DNA of 64,000 nt from Plotosus lineatus (GCA_024760905.1 CM045734.1:44093564-44157563), one strand, 5' to 3'. Numbered from the stretch's first letter, positions 22,556 to 59,064 are shown. Program-made: numbers and translations. Notes: generated by a model from the sequence alone, not told the origin.

Positions 22556-22739
22556 TGAATTGAGAGTAGGGACAGATATGCTTGAACATCTTAGGTCCCA
22601 CCTCCTGTGCACATGCATATCACACTACATATTTTGGTAAATTTTTTAAGCTCATAAAGTAATTAAGATATGAACAGTCAACAAAGGGAGTTTTCTTCTA
22701 TTTCAGCTTTAAAATTTAGGCAAAAAAACCCCGAAGGTG

Positions 22740-23005
22740 CAATGTAGTGGCTTGTTTGTCTGCTTCAACAAGAAGGTCCTGGGTTCGAGTCCAGGGCTTT
22801 GATTAAGGTGTTTCTGTGCATACGTTTGCACATTCTCGCTATGCTTGCGCGAGTTTCCTCCCAGTCTAAACACGTGCACATTACATGCACAACTATCTGT
22901 ACCAGACTGACCCAACTGAATGTTTGAGTCTAAATGGTTGCATGTGTGTTACTCCGCCTTCACTCAGTGTTGGCTGAGATAGGCACCAACCTCCACATGA
23001 AACTA
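22740..23005 (+). repeat. R1 repeat
   Basis: CAACAAGAAGGTCCTGGGTT and GAGTCCAGGGCTTTG, TTTGCACATTCTCGC, CTAAACACGTGCAC, and GGCTGAGATAGGCACCAACC. It abuts the exon-like segment at 23021-23275. Confidence 0.65.
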
Positions 23006-23020
23006 GTAGGATAATTCAGT

Positions 23021-23275
23021 TCAGCAGACTGACAGGCTGAGTGGATGATACGAGTGACGTGTTGGTGAGGCAGGATAAGAGAGGAGTTCACGGCCCTGAA
23101 AGTCGCTTCGACAGCGCTCAAGCTGGGCTGCTGGAAGGAAAGGATTCCACTGGGCGTTAGTGACTCCACCTTCATGGTGAACAGTCAAAGATTCAAGTCC
23201 AGAAGTTAACGTGTCTGCTGGGTCTGGGTCATCTGCTCTAGAGGACCAAAGATCATCACTTATATAGTTTCTATC
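23021..23275 (-). CDS. exon-like open frame of unknown identity
   Basis: On the minus strand an acceptor TTCTCAG/GATAGA (exon start 23275) opens 84 codons to TGA at 23021. The peptide starts DRNYISDDLWSSRADDPDPA and is acidic, then mixed. It has no ATG at its head and no domain I recognise. A donor-like AAG/GTGGAG at 23170 would end it in phase 1, which fits the phase of the module A HMG exon downstream. It could be an upstream exon of the SOX30-like gene, a last exon of another gene, or chance. Confidence 0.3.
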   Translation of the reverse strand, partial: DRNYISDDLWSSRADDPDPADTLTSGLESLTVHHEGGVTNAQWNPFLPAAQLERCRSDFQGRELLSYPASPTRHSYHPLSLSVC

Positions 23276-23762
23276 CTGAGAAGTTTCTGATACATCAGAT
23301 TTATACTGAAAGCTCTGATGTTCTTAGCGATGAGCTTCAGAAAGCCTTGTTTTGATTATCATTCATTACAATAGCATTCACATTGTACACATCTGCTGTA
23401 AACCCTGCCATTTGGGTAGTTGAACATCCAGGTTACAATGAGACGTGCCCATTTTGAAGTTTTAGGGGGGAAATACTGTTTCTACTAGCCCGACCAACCC
23501 AAATAAACTGTGCCAACCAAAAGGTTTTTTGTTGTCATTTTACTTTTTTGGGACGTGAACTAAACCAACTTACATCTTAGTTTTGTGATGGAGTGGTGTT
23601 TTTTTGTTTTGTTATATGTGTCAAGGCGCCTCCCAGTTCTTGTGTAGGTGACACTGATCAACAGATGCAGTTGTGAATGCTTCATATTTAAAGTCTGTGT
23701 CAAGACCCTATCACCTTGAGTGCACAAAATCATTACGTACTTGCATTCTTTTTGAGTAAGAT

Positions 23763-24030
23763 GTGTAAATCTTCTTTTTTTTTTCCTTTCAGCTTTTTCC
23801 CTTTTTTCAGGGGTCGTCACAGTGAATCATCTGATTCACATGTTTAATTTGGCATAGATTTTAACGTCGGATGCCCTTCCTGATACAACCCTTGAGCAAG
23901 GAGCAGAAACACGCTGACAACTACGCAGCTACTCTTTAGGAAAGTCAGCAATGGTTCTTTTACATGAACCTCTCACCATAGACAGTGAGAGACATGGCCC
24001 GCCTTTGATAACCCAGTTAGCTGCACTGTT
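23763..24030 (-). repeat. tRNA-headed SINE, minus strand, head missing
   Basis: Antisense tail CCTTTCAGCTTTTTCCC, GGATGCCCTTCCTGATACAA, CTGACAACTACGCAGC and GATAACCCAGTTAGCTGCAC, then it stops before the tRNA-like head. Confidence 0.7.
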
Positions 24031-24122
24031 GGTTAAGTAACACATGTAAATATTTTGTGGAAATTGGACTGCACTGAATAAATATCATGAATTTTAAATT
24101 ATCTGTCAACTCCAGTGCCGAG

Positions 24123-24920
24123 TAGGGTGGAGTGAAAATTGTGAAAAATTTAATTTTTGATTATTTTTACTTGGAATAGCAATAGCAAGATGTGGAGAGG
24201 TGTCATCTAAAAGATGTTAAAAGTTCATCTTGATAAGTTGATATCTTAGGCTCCCCCAAGAGCGATGAAAATTACCATATTTGGGAATTTTTACTGAAAA
24301 TGTTTAATTCTGATATAGTAATACAATTTGCTTCTATATTATCAAAAACATATATTTTAGTCAGTTTGGCACAGTGTTAACATATATTGTCTCAAAAAAC
24401 CCAAAAATATTCAGATGAGTCGATATGACTGTCACATATTGAAGTCTTGTTTTGTCTCGAAAACTGGCATTTTTGCACTTGACTCCAGTCTTGTACGGAT
24501 GAAGCTGTTTCGTCGATTGTTGCCACATACAGCCTGTAATGCCTCAGTCACCATCTTGATGCCCCTCTGCACAGCCTGTGTGTGGCATGGGTATCTGTCG
24601 AATGTGCCATATGCTGTGCCATATGTTGTCACCACCTAGCAACAGTTTCCTCTACTAAACTATTGAGTCCCGACCTTTCCAGTCATACTAAATCTGTGAA
24701 CTGCGAATGTTCTAATTATTTACAGTTATTCCCTTTGTTGGCAATCACGTCCTCACAAAATTGACTCAACATACTTTATTTCGATTGAGTTGGGGGAACC
24801 TAGAATTTTTTTTTACAGATTTTTAATATTTTTCATATGTTTATAATTGGTATTGTTCATATACGTCTTTTCTACACGATTCTGAATTGATTGTGAAAAA
24901 CTATATTTCATTCCACCCTA
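24123..24920 (-). mobile_element. hAT-like (8-bp TSD) element with transposase-like remnant
   Basis: Terminal inverted repeats TAGGGTGGAGTGAAAAT and (inverted right end) TAGGGTGGAATGAAATAT. The flanks GTGCCGAG (24115-24122) and GTGCCCAG (24921-24928) form an 8-bp target-site duplication with one mismatch. On the minus strand 24635-24432 encodes a peptide with YPCHTQAVQRGIKMV and a MPVFETK end, which looks like part of an uncharacterised transposase. The superfamily is inferred from the 8-bp duplication only. Confidence 0.65.
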
Positions 24921-25261
24921 GTGCCCAGTATCCACTGGAGACAGGAGTACAGGAAATTTGTTCAGCTTTTTTTGTTGTTGTTAAAAGGTGCTTTGTCTGT
25001 TTTTCATCTTATTCAGTGAGCTATATTACTCTGAATTGATGGATGCACAAAAACGACACTTTCAGCACATATAGTGTGTTATATTGTGCCAAACATGGTT
25101 ATTTTATATTAAGTAAAATGACTAAGAGTTCAATTTCAAATCGCAAATGAAGCTAAGGGAAACCAAATCATTTTCTTCAAACAATCAATTTTCGCGTAAA
25201 ACCAAATTGAAAGGTGAAAAGGTAATATTAATAAAAACGAGTCTGGCTAAGAATGTGCATT

Positions 25262-26945
25262 CCTATACATTTCAGACAAACAGACAGGAAGGGCATCCGG
25301 CGTAAAACTTCTGCCACATTTTCAATGCAAATGATCAAAACAAAATTCATACCGGATCGGTCGAGGCCCGGGTTAACAACGACAGCCATCAGTGCTATCA
25401 ACCAACAGGGTGCTGATGGAAATCGGACTACTGTTGGTCGAAGACGTCAAAGAAGGAGAGGCGGGAGGTGTGTCCGTAGGCAGAGAGAGAAGAGGAAATA
25501 CGTGAGCCTAGGACTGAGAGTAGGGACTTTGAATGTTGGAACTATGCAAGGAAAAGATAGAGAGCTGGCTGACATGATGCAGAGGAGGAAGGTAGACATA
25601 CTGTGTGTTCAGGAGACCAGGTGGAAAGGTAGCAAGGCTAGAAGCTTAGGAGCAGGGTTTAAGCTGCTTTCAATGCCACTCAAAATCGAAGTGACTCCAC
25701 CGAGGGGAGAGAAGGGTGGAGCTACAAATACTGATCGAATCCAAAGCTCTTCAACTTCCTAGTGAAGAATACCGAGAGCAGCGAGGTCTAAAACTACAGT
25801 TTAATAAAATAACATCAAGAAGAGAAGGACAGATTCTGGAGTGAGTTAGACGTGCAGCAAGTTAGAGTGATAAAGGACAGAGAGGGAAATGTATTGACTG
25901 ATGACAGAAGTGTGCTGGGAAGATGGAAAGAGTACTTTGAAGAGCTGATGAATGAGGAAAATGAGAGAAAAAAGAGTAGAAGGGGTGACCGTTGAGGACC
26001 AGGAAGTAGCAAAGATTAGTAAGGGAGAAGTGAGGAGGGCATTGAAGAGGATGAAGAATGGAAAGGCAGTTGGTCCTGATGACATACCAGTTGAGGTATG
26101 GAAGTGTCTAGGGGAAGTAGCAGTAGATTTTCTGACAAGAACATTCAACAAGGTCTTAGAAAGTGAGTAGATGCCGGAGGAATGGAGAAGTGTGCTTGTG
26201 CCCATTTTTAAGAACAAGGGAGATGTACAGAGTTGTGGCAACTACAGAGGGATAAAGTTGATGAGCCATACAATGAAGTTATGGGAAAGAATAGTGGAAG
26301 CAAGACTAAGGGCAGAGGTCAGCATTTGTGAACAACAGTTTGGTTTCATGCAAAGAAAGAGCACCACAGATGCAGTGTTTGCTTTGAGGATGTTAATAGA
26401 GAAGTACAGAGGTCAGAGGGAGCTACATTGTGCCTTTGTGGATCTGGAGAAAGCATATGACAGGGTGCCGAGAGAAGAACTGTGGTATTGTATGAGGAAG
26501 TCTGGAGTGGCAGAGAAGTATGTTAGAGTGGTGCAGGACATGTATGAGAGATGTAAGACAGTGGTGAGGTGTGCTGTCGGTGTGACACAAGAGTTCAAGG
26601 TGGAGGTTGGACTGCATCAAGGGTCAGCTCTCAGCCCCTTCTTGTTTGCTATGGTGATGGACAGGCTGACAGAAGAGGTTAGACAAGAATCTCCATGGAC
26701 TATGATGTTTGATGTTCGCAGATGACATCGTGATCTGTAGTGAGAGCAGAGGACAAGTGGAGGAAAATCTAGAGAGGTGGAGGTATGCCCTGGAAAGGAG
26801 GGGAATGAAGGTTAGTCTCAGTAAGACAGAATACATGTGTGTGAACGACAAGGACCCAAGAGGAACGGTGAGGTTACAGGGGGCAGAGATAAAGAAGGTG
26901 GAGGATTTTAAGTACTTAGGCTCAACAATCCCGAGCAATGGAGAG
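25262..26945 (+). pseudogene. RTE-type LINE, 5' and reverse-transcriptase part, inactive
   Basis: Starts with the 5' leader ACAGGAAGGGCATCCGGCG. An endonuclease start (LRVGTLNVGTMQGK, ILCVQETRW) is followed by a large internal deletion. The reverse transcriptase follows with NGKAVGPDDIPVEVWK, NYRGIKLMSH, FVDLEKAYDRVPRE, LHQGSALSPFLF and, after a frameshift near 26705, FADDIVICSES. Stops at 25761 and near 26168 break the frame. At 26945 the sense sequence ends and an inverted segment follows. Confidence 0.9.
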
Positions 26946-27095
26946 CCGTCTTGTACACTTTTCCTTTCATTCTTGCCGATACCCTCCTATCACACATCAC
27001 ACCGGATACTTTTCTCCAACCAGTCCAACCTGCCTGCACACGCTTCTTCATCTCTTTTCCACTCTCTTCATTGCTGTGGATTGTTGAGCCGAAAG
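26946..27095 (-). pseudogene. inverted downstream segment of the same RTE LINE
   Basis: Antisense RTE sequence equivalent to the stretch at about 42412-42560. On the minus strand it re-reads the GSTI.SN block already present in sense at 26919-26942 and continues to the KGKVYKT region, so a segment of the ORF has been copied in inverted orientation at the junction. Confidence 0.8.
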
Positions 27096-27099
27096 CATG

Positions 27100-27500
27100 T
27101 ACTAGTAATTTATTTTATCTCAAAGTATTGCAAAAAAGTTAATATCACACAACCCTAAAACATGGCAGGTATAAATTAAAAAAACATATATAGAATGTAT
27201 CTAACTGAAGACGTCCATCTGGGAAACCAACCGTTTCGCATGTTTGTTATGGTAACCACTAAGTTGTTAGTTACTGCGGCGTTAACTGTGGACAGAAATA
27301 TGAACATGTGAGCTTATTCTGCAGTTATTGGATACATATGATAACAAGGTAAGCTCAATTTACAAATTTACAAATAGATCTGATAACTCTGTAGTAACTA
27401 AGCAATCAAGTACGGCAGTGTTTGTGGGTATTTTTGCAGACATCCAGTTACAAGCAATTTTGAAGTGATGACAAACACAAGCTATGCAGTTAGGTAGATA
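27100..27500. other. no gene seen
   Basis: AT-rich sequence without supportable features. Confidence 0.4.
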
Positions 27501-27504
27501 GGTA

Positions 27505-27803
27505 GGTAAGGTAAAGACTGTTGAGCTTTTTATATCCGAGCCTAGTGGCTCATCAGGCCAGTGCTTATTTCCGGTTTCAGTAGTGTGAAGCGACGAGGAG
27601 TTCAACTCCTCCTGGATGAGACACTAGTCCATCACAGGTTACCTTACTGGTACCCATTTATACTGCTGGGTGAACAGAGGCACACTTGTGATTGTGGTTA
27701 AGACCTTGCCCAGGGGTCTTAGCACAGTGGGGGTCTAACTGGGATTTGAAAACACAACCTCCCGATCATGAGCCCAGCACCCTAACCACTACGCCACCGG
27801 CCC
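27505..27803 (-). repeat. second SINE family (S2), minus strand
   Basis: Antisense copy of the family present in plus orientation at 35693-35985. Shared landmarks are GAGCCACTAGGCTCGG (inverse), CATCCAGGAGGAGTTGAACT, GTATAAATGGGTACCAGTAA, GACCCCTGGGCAAGG and a tRNA-like head GGGGCCGGTGGCGTAGTGGT. Confidence 0.75.
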
Positions 27804-28439
27804 CACTTAGGTATATATATGTTTTTTAATTTTTACATTATATTGCTAAACTTGTACTCCCTGCAAGCCAAAAATTGATGTGTAGCGGGCTATACGTCCG
27901 GTGTAATGAAAAACAGTCAGTTCAAGTTTCAGTATGTTGCTAACTGAGATGGAAAAGACGTAAGTGGCTAACAGCTAGCAACAGGTGTACACTGAACTAC
28001 GAACTTGAGCATTCAAATGAATTATTTTGCTGTTACACTATGCATCTTGTAGAAACTGATTGGTTGTATATAGAAGTGGAGACCCTGGACGACTGAAAAT
28101 GAAAATGAACTTGTGGTTGACTTCGGTTTGATTTCAAATCCTAAGAAAATCCAAGATGTAGAATGGTAAGCTGCAAATTCATTTATTTTGACACTTCAAC
28201 CATAATGGCTGTCGAAGTACAATATGGCGGCTTTTCAAAACCTTTTATGTTGGCAATGGCCAATGTCTCTGCATCTTTTCAATCAGACTGAAAATGGAAC
28301 CAAACTCAACCATGTTTGGTATCAAAATTAAGGCCATTACATTAGGAATTCAGATACGAGATATCCAACATCACTTACTTTGAACTGAAAGGACAAGACA
28401 AGGATAAGGGATGATGCTTAAAGAAAAATGAGGTCTCCA

Positions 28440-29130
28440 AAAATTTATTCAGTTATTAACCAGGAAAGGGCACATGACCGTCTTCTCCATCTTCTGTGAT
28501 TTCTTAATTCAATTGATAAGTAACTGTCCCAGCATTATCAGTTTTCTTCTTTATCACTTCTGAGGATACGACCATGGTACAGAATCTCTCCACCAGATTC
28601 ATAGCAGTAATGACTGGTCAGAGCGTTCTCCAGAATGCGGTTATCTCCAAGGACCTCAACTAGAGTGCGTCATTGTTGATCTGTCAGCTGTAAGTCCTCT
28701 CTCTGCAAGTGCTTATTCAATTCTCCCAACATGATGGTTTTCCTTGACCAACACTATGTTTTCCTGTCTTGTTTGGCCAAAACTTTCTCTACCTCATCCT
28801 CAGTCCACTTAAGCTCAAAGCCATTTAATCCTAATTAAGGTAGTGGGAAGGCTGGCGTCCATCTCGGCCGACTCTGGGAAGCATGGAGAAGACATGCAAA
28901 CTCCACACAAAAACGCTCAGAGATCGACCCAAGGCCTTCTTGCTGTGAGGCGAATGTGCAAGCCACTGTGCCACCAGTGCATGTAAGCTCTGATTTTCCA
29001 ATTCAACCGCCTGCAGCTTCTTCATGAGGAACGCCCTTCACTGTTGACTTTCTGCAATTTAATACTACACTGGCATCTGAGTTTTCTTTCCCTTCCTTTT
29101 CTTTGTCTTAGTCACAGCCACATCAGCTCT
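28440..29130 (-). pseudogene. decayed coding sequence of unknown identity, split by R1
   Basis: Minus-strand segments read TKTKKRKGKKTQ (about 29085-29050), KKLQAVELENQSLHA (about 29025-28983), then after an R1 insertion ELKWTEDEVEKVLAKQDRK, and HLQREDLQLTDQQ / RTLVEVLGDNRIL / YCYESGGEILYHG down to a stop near 28545. Stops and frameshifts interrupt it. The text looks like a real protein, probably a processed pseudogene, but I cannot name the parent. Confidence 0.45.
28815..28985 (-). repeat. R1 repeat inside the decayed coding sequence
   Basis: Antisense R1: CATTTAATCCTAATTAAGG, CATGCAAACTCCACAC, and CCACTGTGCCACCAGTGC as inverted head. Confidence 0.6.
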
Positions 29131-29137
29131 GATATTG

Positions 29138-29450
29138 CCCCCAAGGTTGGGGATTCAAGTTCAAGTTCACCCACTATCAACAGGTTGTCACTCCTGCATC
29201 CCCCACACAATGCAGCTAACTGGGTTATCAAAGGCCAGCCATGCCTCTCACTGTCTATGGTGTGAGGCATATAAAAGGACCCTTGCTGACTTTCATCAGG
29301 AGTAACTGCGTAGCCATCAGCATGCTTTCGAAATGGCCTAGCGAGCTGTCCATGGTGTACTCTGCCCTCGCCCAGAGTCGGTTGAGATGGGTGCCAGCCT
29401 CCCCGCGACCCGAATTAGAATTAAGTACTGTAGTTCAGAAAATAAATGAA
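29138..29450 (+). repeat. SINE body fused to an R1 3' end
   Basis: 29138-29325 is the tRNA-headed SINE from its B box (GGTTGGGGATTCAAGTTC) to the GCTGACTTTC region; 29330-29450 is an R1 3' end (GCGAGCTGTCCATGGTGTAC, AGTCGGTTGAGATGGG). The same kind of fusion is seen at 17403-17640 and 33877-34150. Confidence 0.6.
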
Positions 29451-29899
29451 TCAATGTTTAAGTACTTGTTGTCCCCTTTTCAGCTTGTTAAGTTTCTACT
29501 TTTTTCCTCAACGAGATGCAATGCTCACATGTCCTCTGTTAACATGACAAATTCATTCAATTCTTGCTTTGTGCATTAACTTCTAGCACTGTATCCTCCT
29601 GTTGATGCATTTCCGGCAGTCTGCACAGTACAGTACAGTATTTCACTTTTTTTGGTGATGTCACTAGTTTTAAATGGCCTTCGACTGAAATATATCAGGA
29701 AGGAAGTTACTGTCACGTGATTTTGACGTCACACAGACTATGGTAATAAGCAATGTTTTCTAACTCTGAAAAAGTCAAATCACATTTCAGAAACAGATGG
29801 TGTTAAATTACTTTATCATGCTCCTTATTTTTCCAACATTAATTTGGTTTGCTGTCATAAATTAGGTTTAAGTTTCAAAAAAATACTCTCCGAGATTGT

Positions 29900-30167
29900 A
29901 AGGTGATGTTTCTTTTGGATTTTATTGGCGGTTTGCGACACGCGAAAAGGTGCACTACCGCCACCTACCGGACTGGAGTAACGCTATGTTTTATTGTATC
30001 AGTGGCTTCCATTGTGTAGTTTTTGGATATGACGTTCAAATCCATTAATACACAATAAGAGAGTGACGGAGCCTATGTAAGACAAACAAACTCAGAGGAC
30101 AGCAGTCTGGGTTTACTGTCAGTGATAGAGGGAGGGAGAGAGAGAGAGAGAAAAGACTCATACTGAC
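29900..30167 (+). promoter_or_regulatory. putative ccdc180 promoter and 5' leader
   Basis: Sequence directly upstream of the first coding exon. No TATA box at a convincing position. The GA-rich tract (GAGGGAGGGAGAGAGAGAGAGA) lies about 20 nt before the ATG. The call rests mainly on position; transcription start unknown. Confidence 0.3.
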
Positions 30168-55289
<25,122 letters not shown>

Positions 55290-55324
55290 TGGACAAAATA
55301 ATACAAAACACACACCATGTGCAT

Positions 55325-55658
55325 CCGGGGTCACCAACCTTTTTGAAGCCGAGAGCTACTTCTTGGGTACCAATTAATGCAAAGGGCCACCAGGTCGATA
55401 GACACGTCCACGTCTGAAATAACAAATTTGCTCAATTTACCTTTAATTATAGGTTATTATTAATAATTAATGATATTTATCTATGTGAAGATATTGATTT
55501 GATTAAAAAAAAAAAGCAAAAAATTTAGATGCAGCTCAATGGAGAGTGGCGCAATGAAGCCGCGGGCCTGTTCTAAAAATAGCAGTGAACAGGTCTGCGG
55601 GTGACTTATGTCCTTGTGGGCAACCTGGTGCCTGCAGACACCATGATGGTGACCCCTG
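55325..55658. mobile_element. hAT-type MITE directly after the ccdc180 stop
   Basis: 334 bp with ends CCGGGGTCACCAACC and (inverted) CAGGGGTCACCATCATGG. Flanks ATGTGCAT and ATGTACAC agree at 6 of 8. It begins 36 bp after the ccdc180 stop codon, so it lies in or very near the 3' untranslated region. Confidence 0.75.
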
Positions 55659-55822
55659 ATGTACACCATGAGTACATAAAGCATGTGTACATCATGTTTA
55701 ATGCTCAATGGCAGATGTATTAAAAGTCTAACACATGAAGGCCATGTATTGAAATCTATAACATTAGGTACTGGTTTGTAAGTCTGTGGGACTCTGTATG
55801 AAAACAAATTAATAAGTAAATC

Positions 55823-55828
55823 ATTAAA
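55823..55828 (+). terminator. possible poly(A) signal for ccdc180
   Basis: ATTAAA about 530 nt past the stop, downstream of the hAT MITE. No AATAAA was seen between the stop and this point. Assignment tentative. Confidence 0.25.
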
Positions 55829-55829
55829 A

Positions 55830-56520
55830 AAACAAACGTTTTTTTTTTTTTTATAAATCAGGATGCTGTGTTTGGTTTCCCATAGCATTGCATTTTTATA
55901 CAGAGTTGACACCCAAAATTTCAGAATGAATATTTGCTGCTCCAAGAGGCTTGCGTCTTGCTGTGCGGCCATAACGACCCATTTGATGAAGATGATGTGT
56001 ACCAGTTTTCAAGCCGATTTGATCTTCTGCATTGTTTGCGGCCTTGGAATGGGGGATTTTTCTCCACTGCTCTCGTCGCAGAGTGAAGGCATCTTTCTGA
56101 TGGTCTTGGTCGACTTGTGTCGTGGATTCATGATGGGCTTACCGTCACTGCTAAACTTTTTACCGTTGACAGAGGACGTTTCTATTGGAATACTGGTGAA
56201 ATATTCAAATTATCGGCTGTCTGTCGCTTGCTGATGCCATCTGACTGGCCAAAAATTTGACCGCTCTGAAAATCTGACAAATTGTAAGCTCCTGAAGTGC
56301 ACGGCACGCTTTACATAACTTTAGCACAACTTTGCACACCTTTATACAGCAGTCTGAGGAGTGTTTATTAAGCTATCATATTTTCAGAGGTCGATGTATG
56401 GGTCAGTCAGAGGGTGGCATCAGAGTTTTTCAAATACAGGAGTGCTTAACCACAAAAAATTCTAATACTGCATATGAAAATATTCAAATCACAAACACTT
56501 GACTATCAATGTACGCATGT
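55830..56520. other. no gene seen
   Basis: Contains an open frame at 55863-56234 with no recognised domain. No bounded repeat identified. Confidence 0.4.
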
Positions 56521-56526
56521 ATGTAC

Positions 56527-56705
56527 AGTAGGCCCTCAATATTCGCAGGGGTTCTGTTCCGGCCCCTCCCGCTAATGAAGATAATCTGTGAGTTCTGTAC
56601 CCGGAAGTAAAACCCCATGTAGATGACATGCGCGAATGAGCAATTGGAAGTAAAATATTGTGCATCTATTACATGCGCTAAAATATGCTTCTTAAACACA
56701 TTCCA
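56527..56705 (+). mobile_element. pogo-type MITE terminus fragment
   Basis: CAGTAGGCCCTCAATATTCG start preceded by TA, with the typical switch to GGAAGTAAAACCC text. No matching right end found nearby, so likely a one-sided fragment. Confidence 0.5.
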
Positions 56706-56966
56706 TAGACAGTCTTAGTCATTAATACAGTATTAATGTAGTATTGATTAAGAAAAAGTTAAATTAAATTTTTACTCATATTTATTGATGATAAAATATA
56801 AACATTATACAGCATATGATGTTGTAAAGCACTAGTATTAAACTCTTTTTCGATTATTATTCCAGTACAATACCTAAGTTAATGTTTAGAATGTTTGTGC
56901 ATGAGATTTTACGTTCTGTAGCATGTTTAACAAAGGATACCAAAAGGATACATTTTATTATGCTTC

Positions 56967-57236
56967 ATGTCCTTTTACATTGAACGTGACGTCTCCAAGA
57001 TGGCGCTGCCTCGAGGGCGACGTCACAGTGTTCTCAGAGTCAAATTGTTTGTTTTGATTTGTTTTATTTGTTCATGTTTTACACTATGCTCGTCTATGAC
57101 CGGTCGACCCTACTACAGCTATGAGATCAGAGTCTTCAGGCAACTGAGAACGCTCAACTCCTATCCTGAGCTAATATGCTATGGTAGCTCAATGCTAGCC
57201 ACACCCTGGCTAACAGTAAGCCCAGGCAAAACATAG
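56967..57236 (+). CDS. hypothetical ORF with hydrophobic N-terminal segment
   Basis: 89 codons. A second ATG at residue 12 sits in a strong context (CAAGATGGCG). From there the peptide has a basic start (ALPRGRRHSVLRVK), a hydrophobic stretch LFVLICFICSCFTLC like a signal or membrane anchor, then a short tail. GACGTC and GACGTCAC (CRE-like) and AAGATGGCG (YY1-like) cluster in 60 bp, as in TATA-less promoters and in some LINE 5' ends. It may be a 5' fragment of a retroelement. No donor or homologue identified. Confidence 0.3.
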   Translation: MSFYIERDVSKMALPRGRRHSVLRVKLFVLICFICSCFTLCSSMTGRPYYSYEIRVFRQLRTLNSYPELICYGSSMLATPWLTVSPGKT

Positions 57237-57239
57237 TGC

Positions 57240-57815
57240 AAAACATGAACAAACAAAACAACAAATAAAACAAATTTTAGACTTTAATTTTCAGCTTTAG
57301 AACATGGTACATTGAAAAGCACATGACCAGGAACCGCTTTAAATTTATGAAGTTAGTGAGCAGGAGAACGAGTGAAAAATCCTCGTCATCACTTTCTGAT
57401 AGGTCCATATCTGGCTCATCACTCCATTCATTCAGAGCATCCCATAGTTGGATGTAGCAGTTTCTAATGGTTCATCGGTTGTTGAACATTTACCAAGAGA
57501 ACACAGCAAAATATTTTCCTGTTTTTTAAAGCACGGCAGAACAATCAAATGTGTTGTTACTGATGAACATAAACATTCCCCAGTGGCAGTGGGTCTTGAA
57601 ATACCCTGTAAACTCACTTTTACATGCAGCGAATGCCTCATTTTACCATTACAGAGACTGATCGAATAAAATTGGTAAGTTTGATCAACCATTTTGCTCC
57701 CAGTACACATGGGTGGTTATTACAGTAAGATAATAAAAAACACCACTAGGGGCACTTATTAGAGCAGGGAGCTTATTACATCAAATACGATATATATGAG
57801 GAAAATGTGCAACAT
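57240..57815. other. no gene seen
   Basis: Opposed open frames at 57432-57710 have no recognised domain and overlap each other; treated as non-coding. Confidence 0.4.
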
Positions 57816-58289
57816 AATACAGTCGGCCCTCTACTTACAAAAGCCTATGAATACGAAAAATCCAGGTTACGAAAAACATTTTCCTAAATTTTCGTCCTCT
57901 TTTTACAAAAACAACCTTTTTACGAAAAGCGCCAAACACGCCTTTCAAAAATTCAAACGCGCCATTCACAAATTCAAACGATGTGTGAGTTGCTCTCATT
58001 GGCTGTCTCCCAATATCCTGCTCCGCTGGCCTCCCATTGGCCAGGAGGCAAGTGAACTGTACCCATACTCCCTGTTTGTCACATGCGTGAGAGAGGAGAG
58101 CTGAACAGGAATGTTGGCTCGACAGTTTATTTTGAGATTGATTATTGCAGTGTTACATTTCGTTATCCATCATGGACCCGGAAAATACAGAAAAGCAGAA
58201 ATAAAGTGACGGCGGAGATTATTTCGGAACAATATTGAAGCAGAAGGAGCATGAAAAAAGAGTGCTCCGTGGGACAATACCTCCGATCT

Positions 58290-58780
58290 TGCAAGGAAGC
58301 AAGTTAGTATTGAATCAGGACCTCTGATCTTTCAAACAGGTCCTGTAATTCCGCTTTAAATACAACATCCCGTCCATTTAAACATTTCAATAGAATTGGT
58401 CCGTCAGCTGTGCATTGCGTGTGGGCGGAGCCCACATTTGGCATAACACACCAGAGAGAGGGAGAGTTTTGTGTGTGAGAGAGATAGACAGTGTTGTGTG
58501 TGTGTATGTTCGTTAATAAAGAACTTTGATCTCGCAAGGACGCAAGTTAAAATTGAATTAGGACTTCTGATCTTTCAAACAGGTACTGTAAGTCCGCTTT
58601 AAATACAACATCCCATCGATTTAAACATTTAAATAAAATTGTTCCGTCAGCTGCGTGCTGTGTGTGGGCGGAGCCCGCATTCGGCAAAACACACCAGAGA
58701 TAGGGAGAGTTTTGTGCGTGTGTGAGACAGAGAGAGATAGCGAGAGACAGTGTTGTGTGTGTGTAGGTGCGTTAATGAAA
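58290..58780. repeat. tandem duplication, two units of about 245 bp
   Basis: Unit 1 (about 58290-58532) and unit 2 (about 58536-58780) share CTTTCAAACAGGT, CCGCTTTAAATACAACATCC, GGCGGAGCCC and CACACCAGAGA blocks, plus GA/GT-rich ends. They differ by scattered substitutions and a small GA insertion. Confidence 0.85.
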
Positions 58781-59064
58781 GATGCTTAATAATGGTTTAA
58801 TTAAAGGGTCATTCAACATTTTCCTAAGCATACAAAGCGTACGCTAGGGGGGGAGGAGGTAAGATGTCTGTGTACTCTTTTTAATATAAAAATGTTGATC
58901 AACAATAATACATGCGCTCGTGAATATATATACTTTTTTGTGCATGTACGTTTGAAACTCTGTGCGCAATTCGCCAACCACCTGCGGAGTTGCATATCTG
59001 CAAAGTCTGTAATGAATACTACCCAAACTGGATCAGCTGCTGAAACATCAGAAGGCAGCTGATC

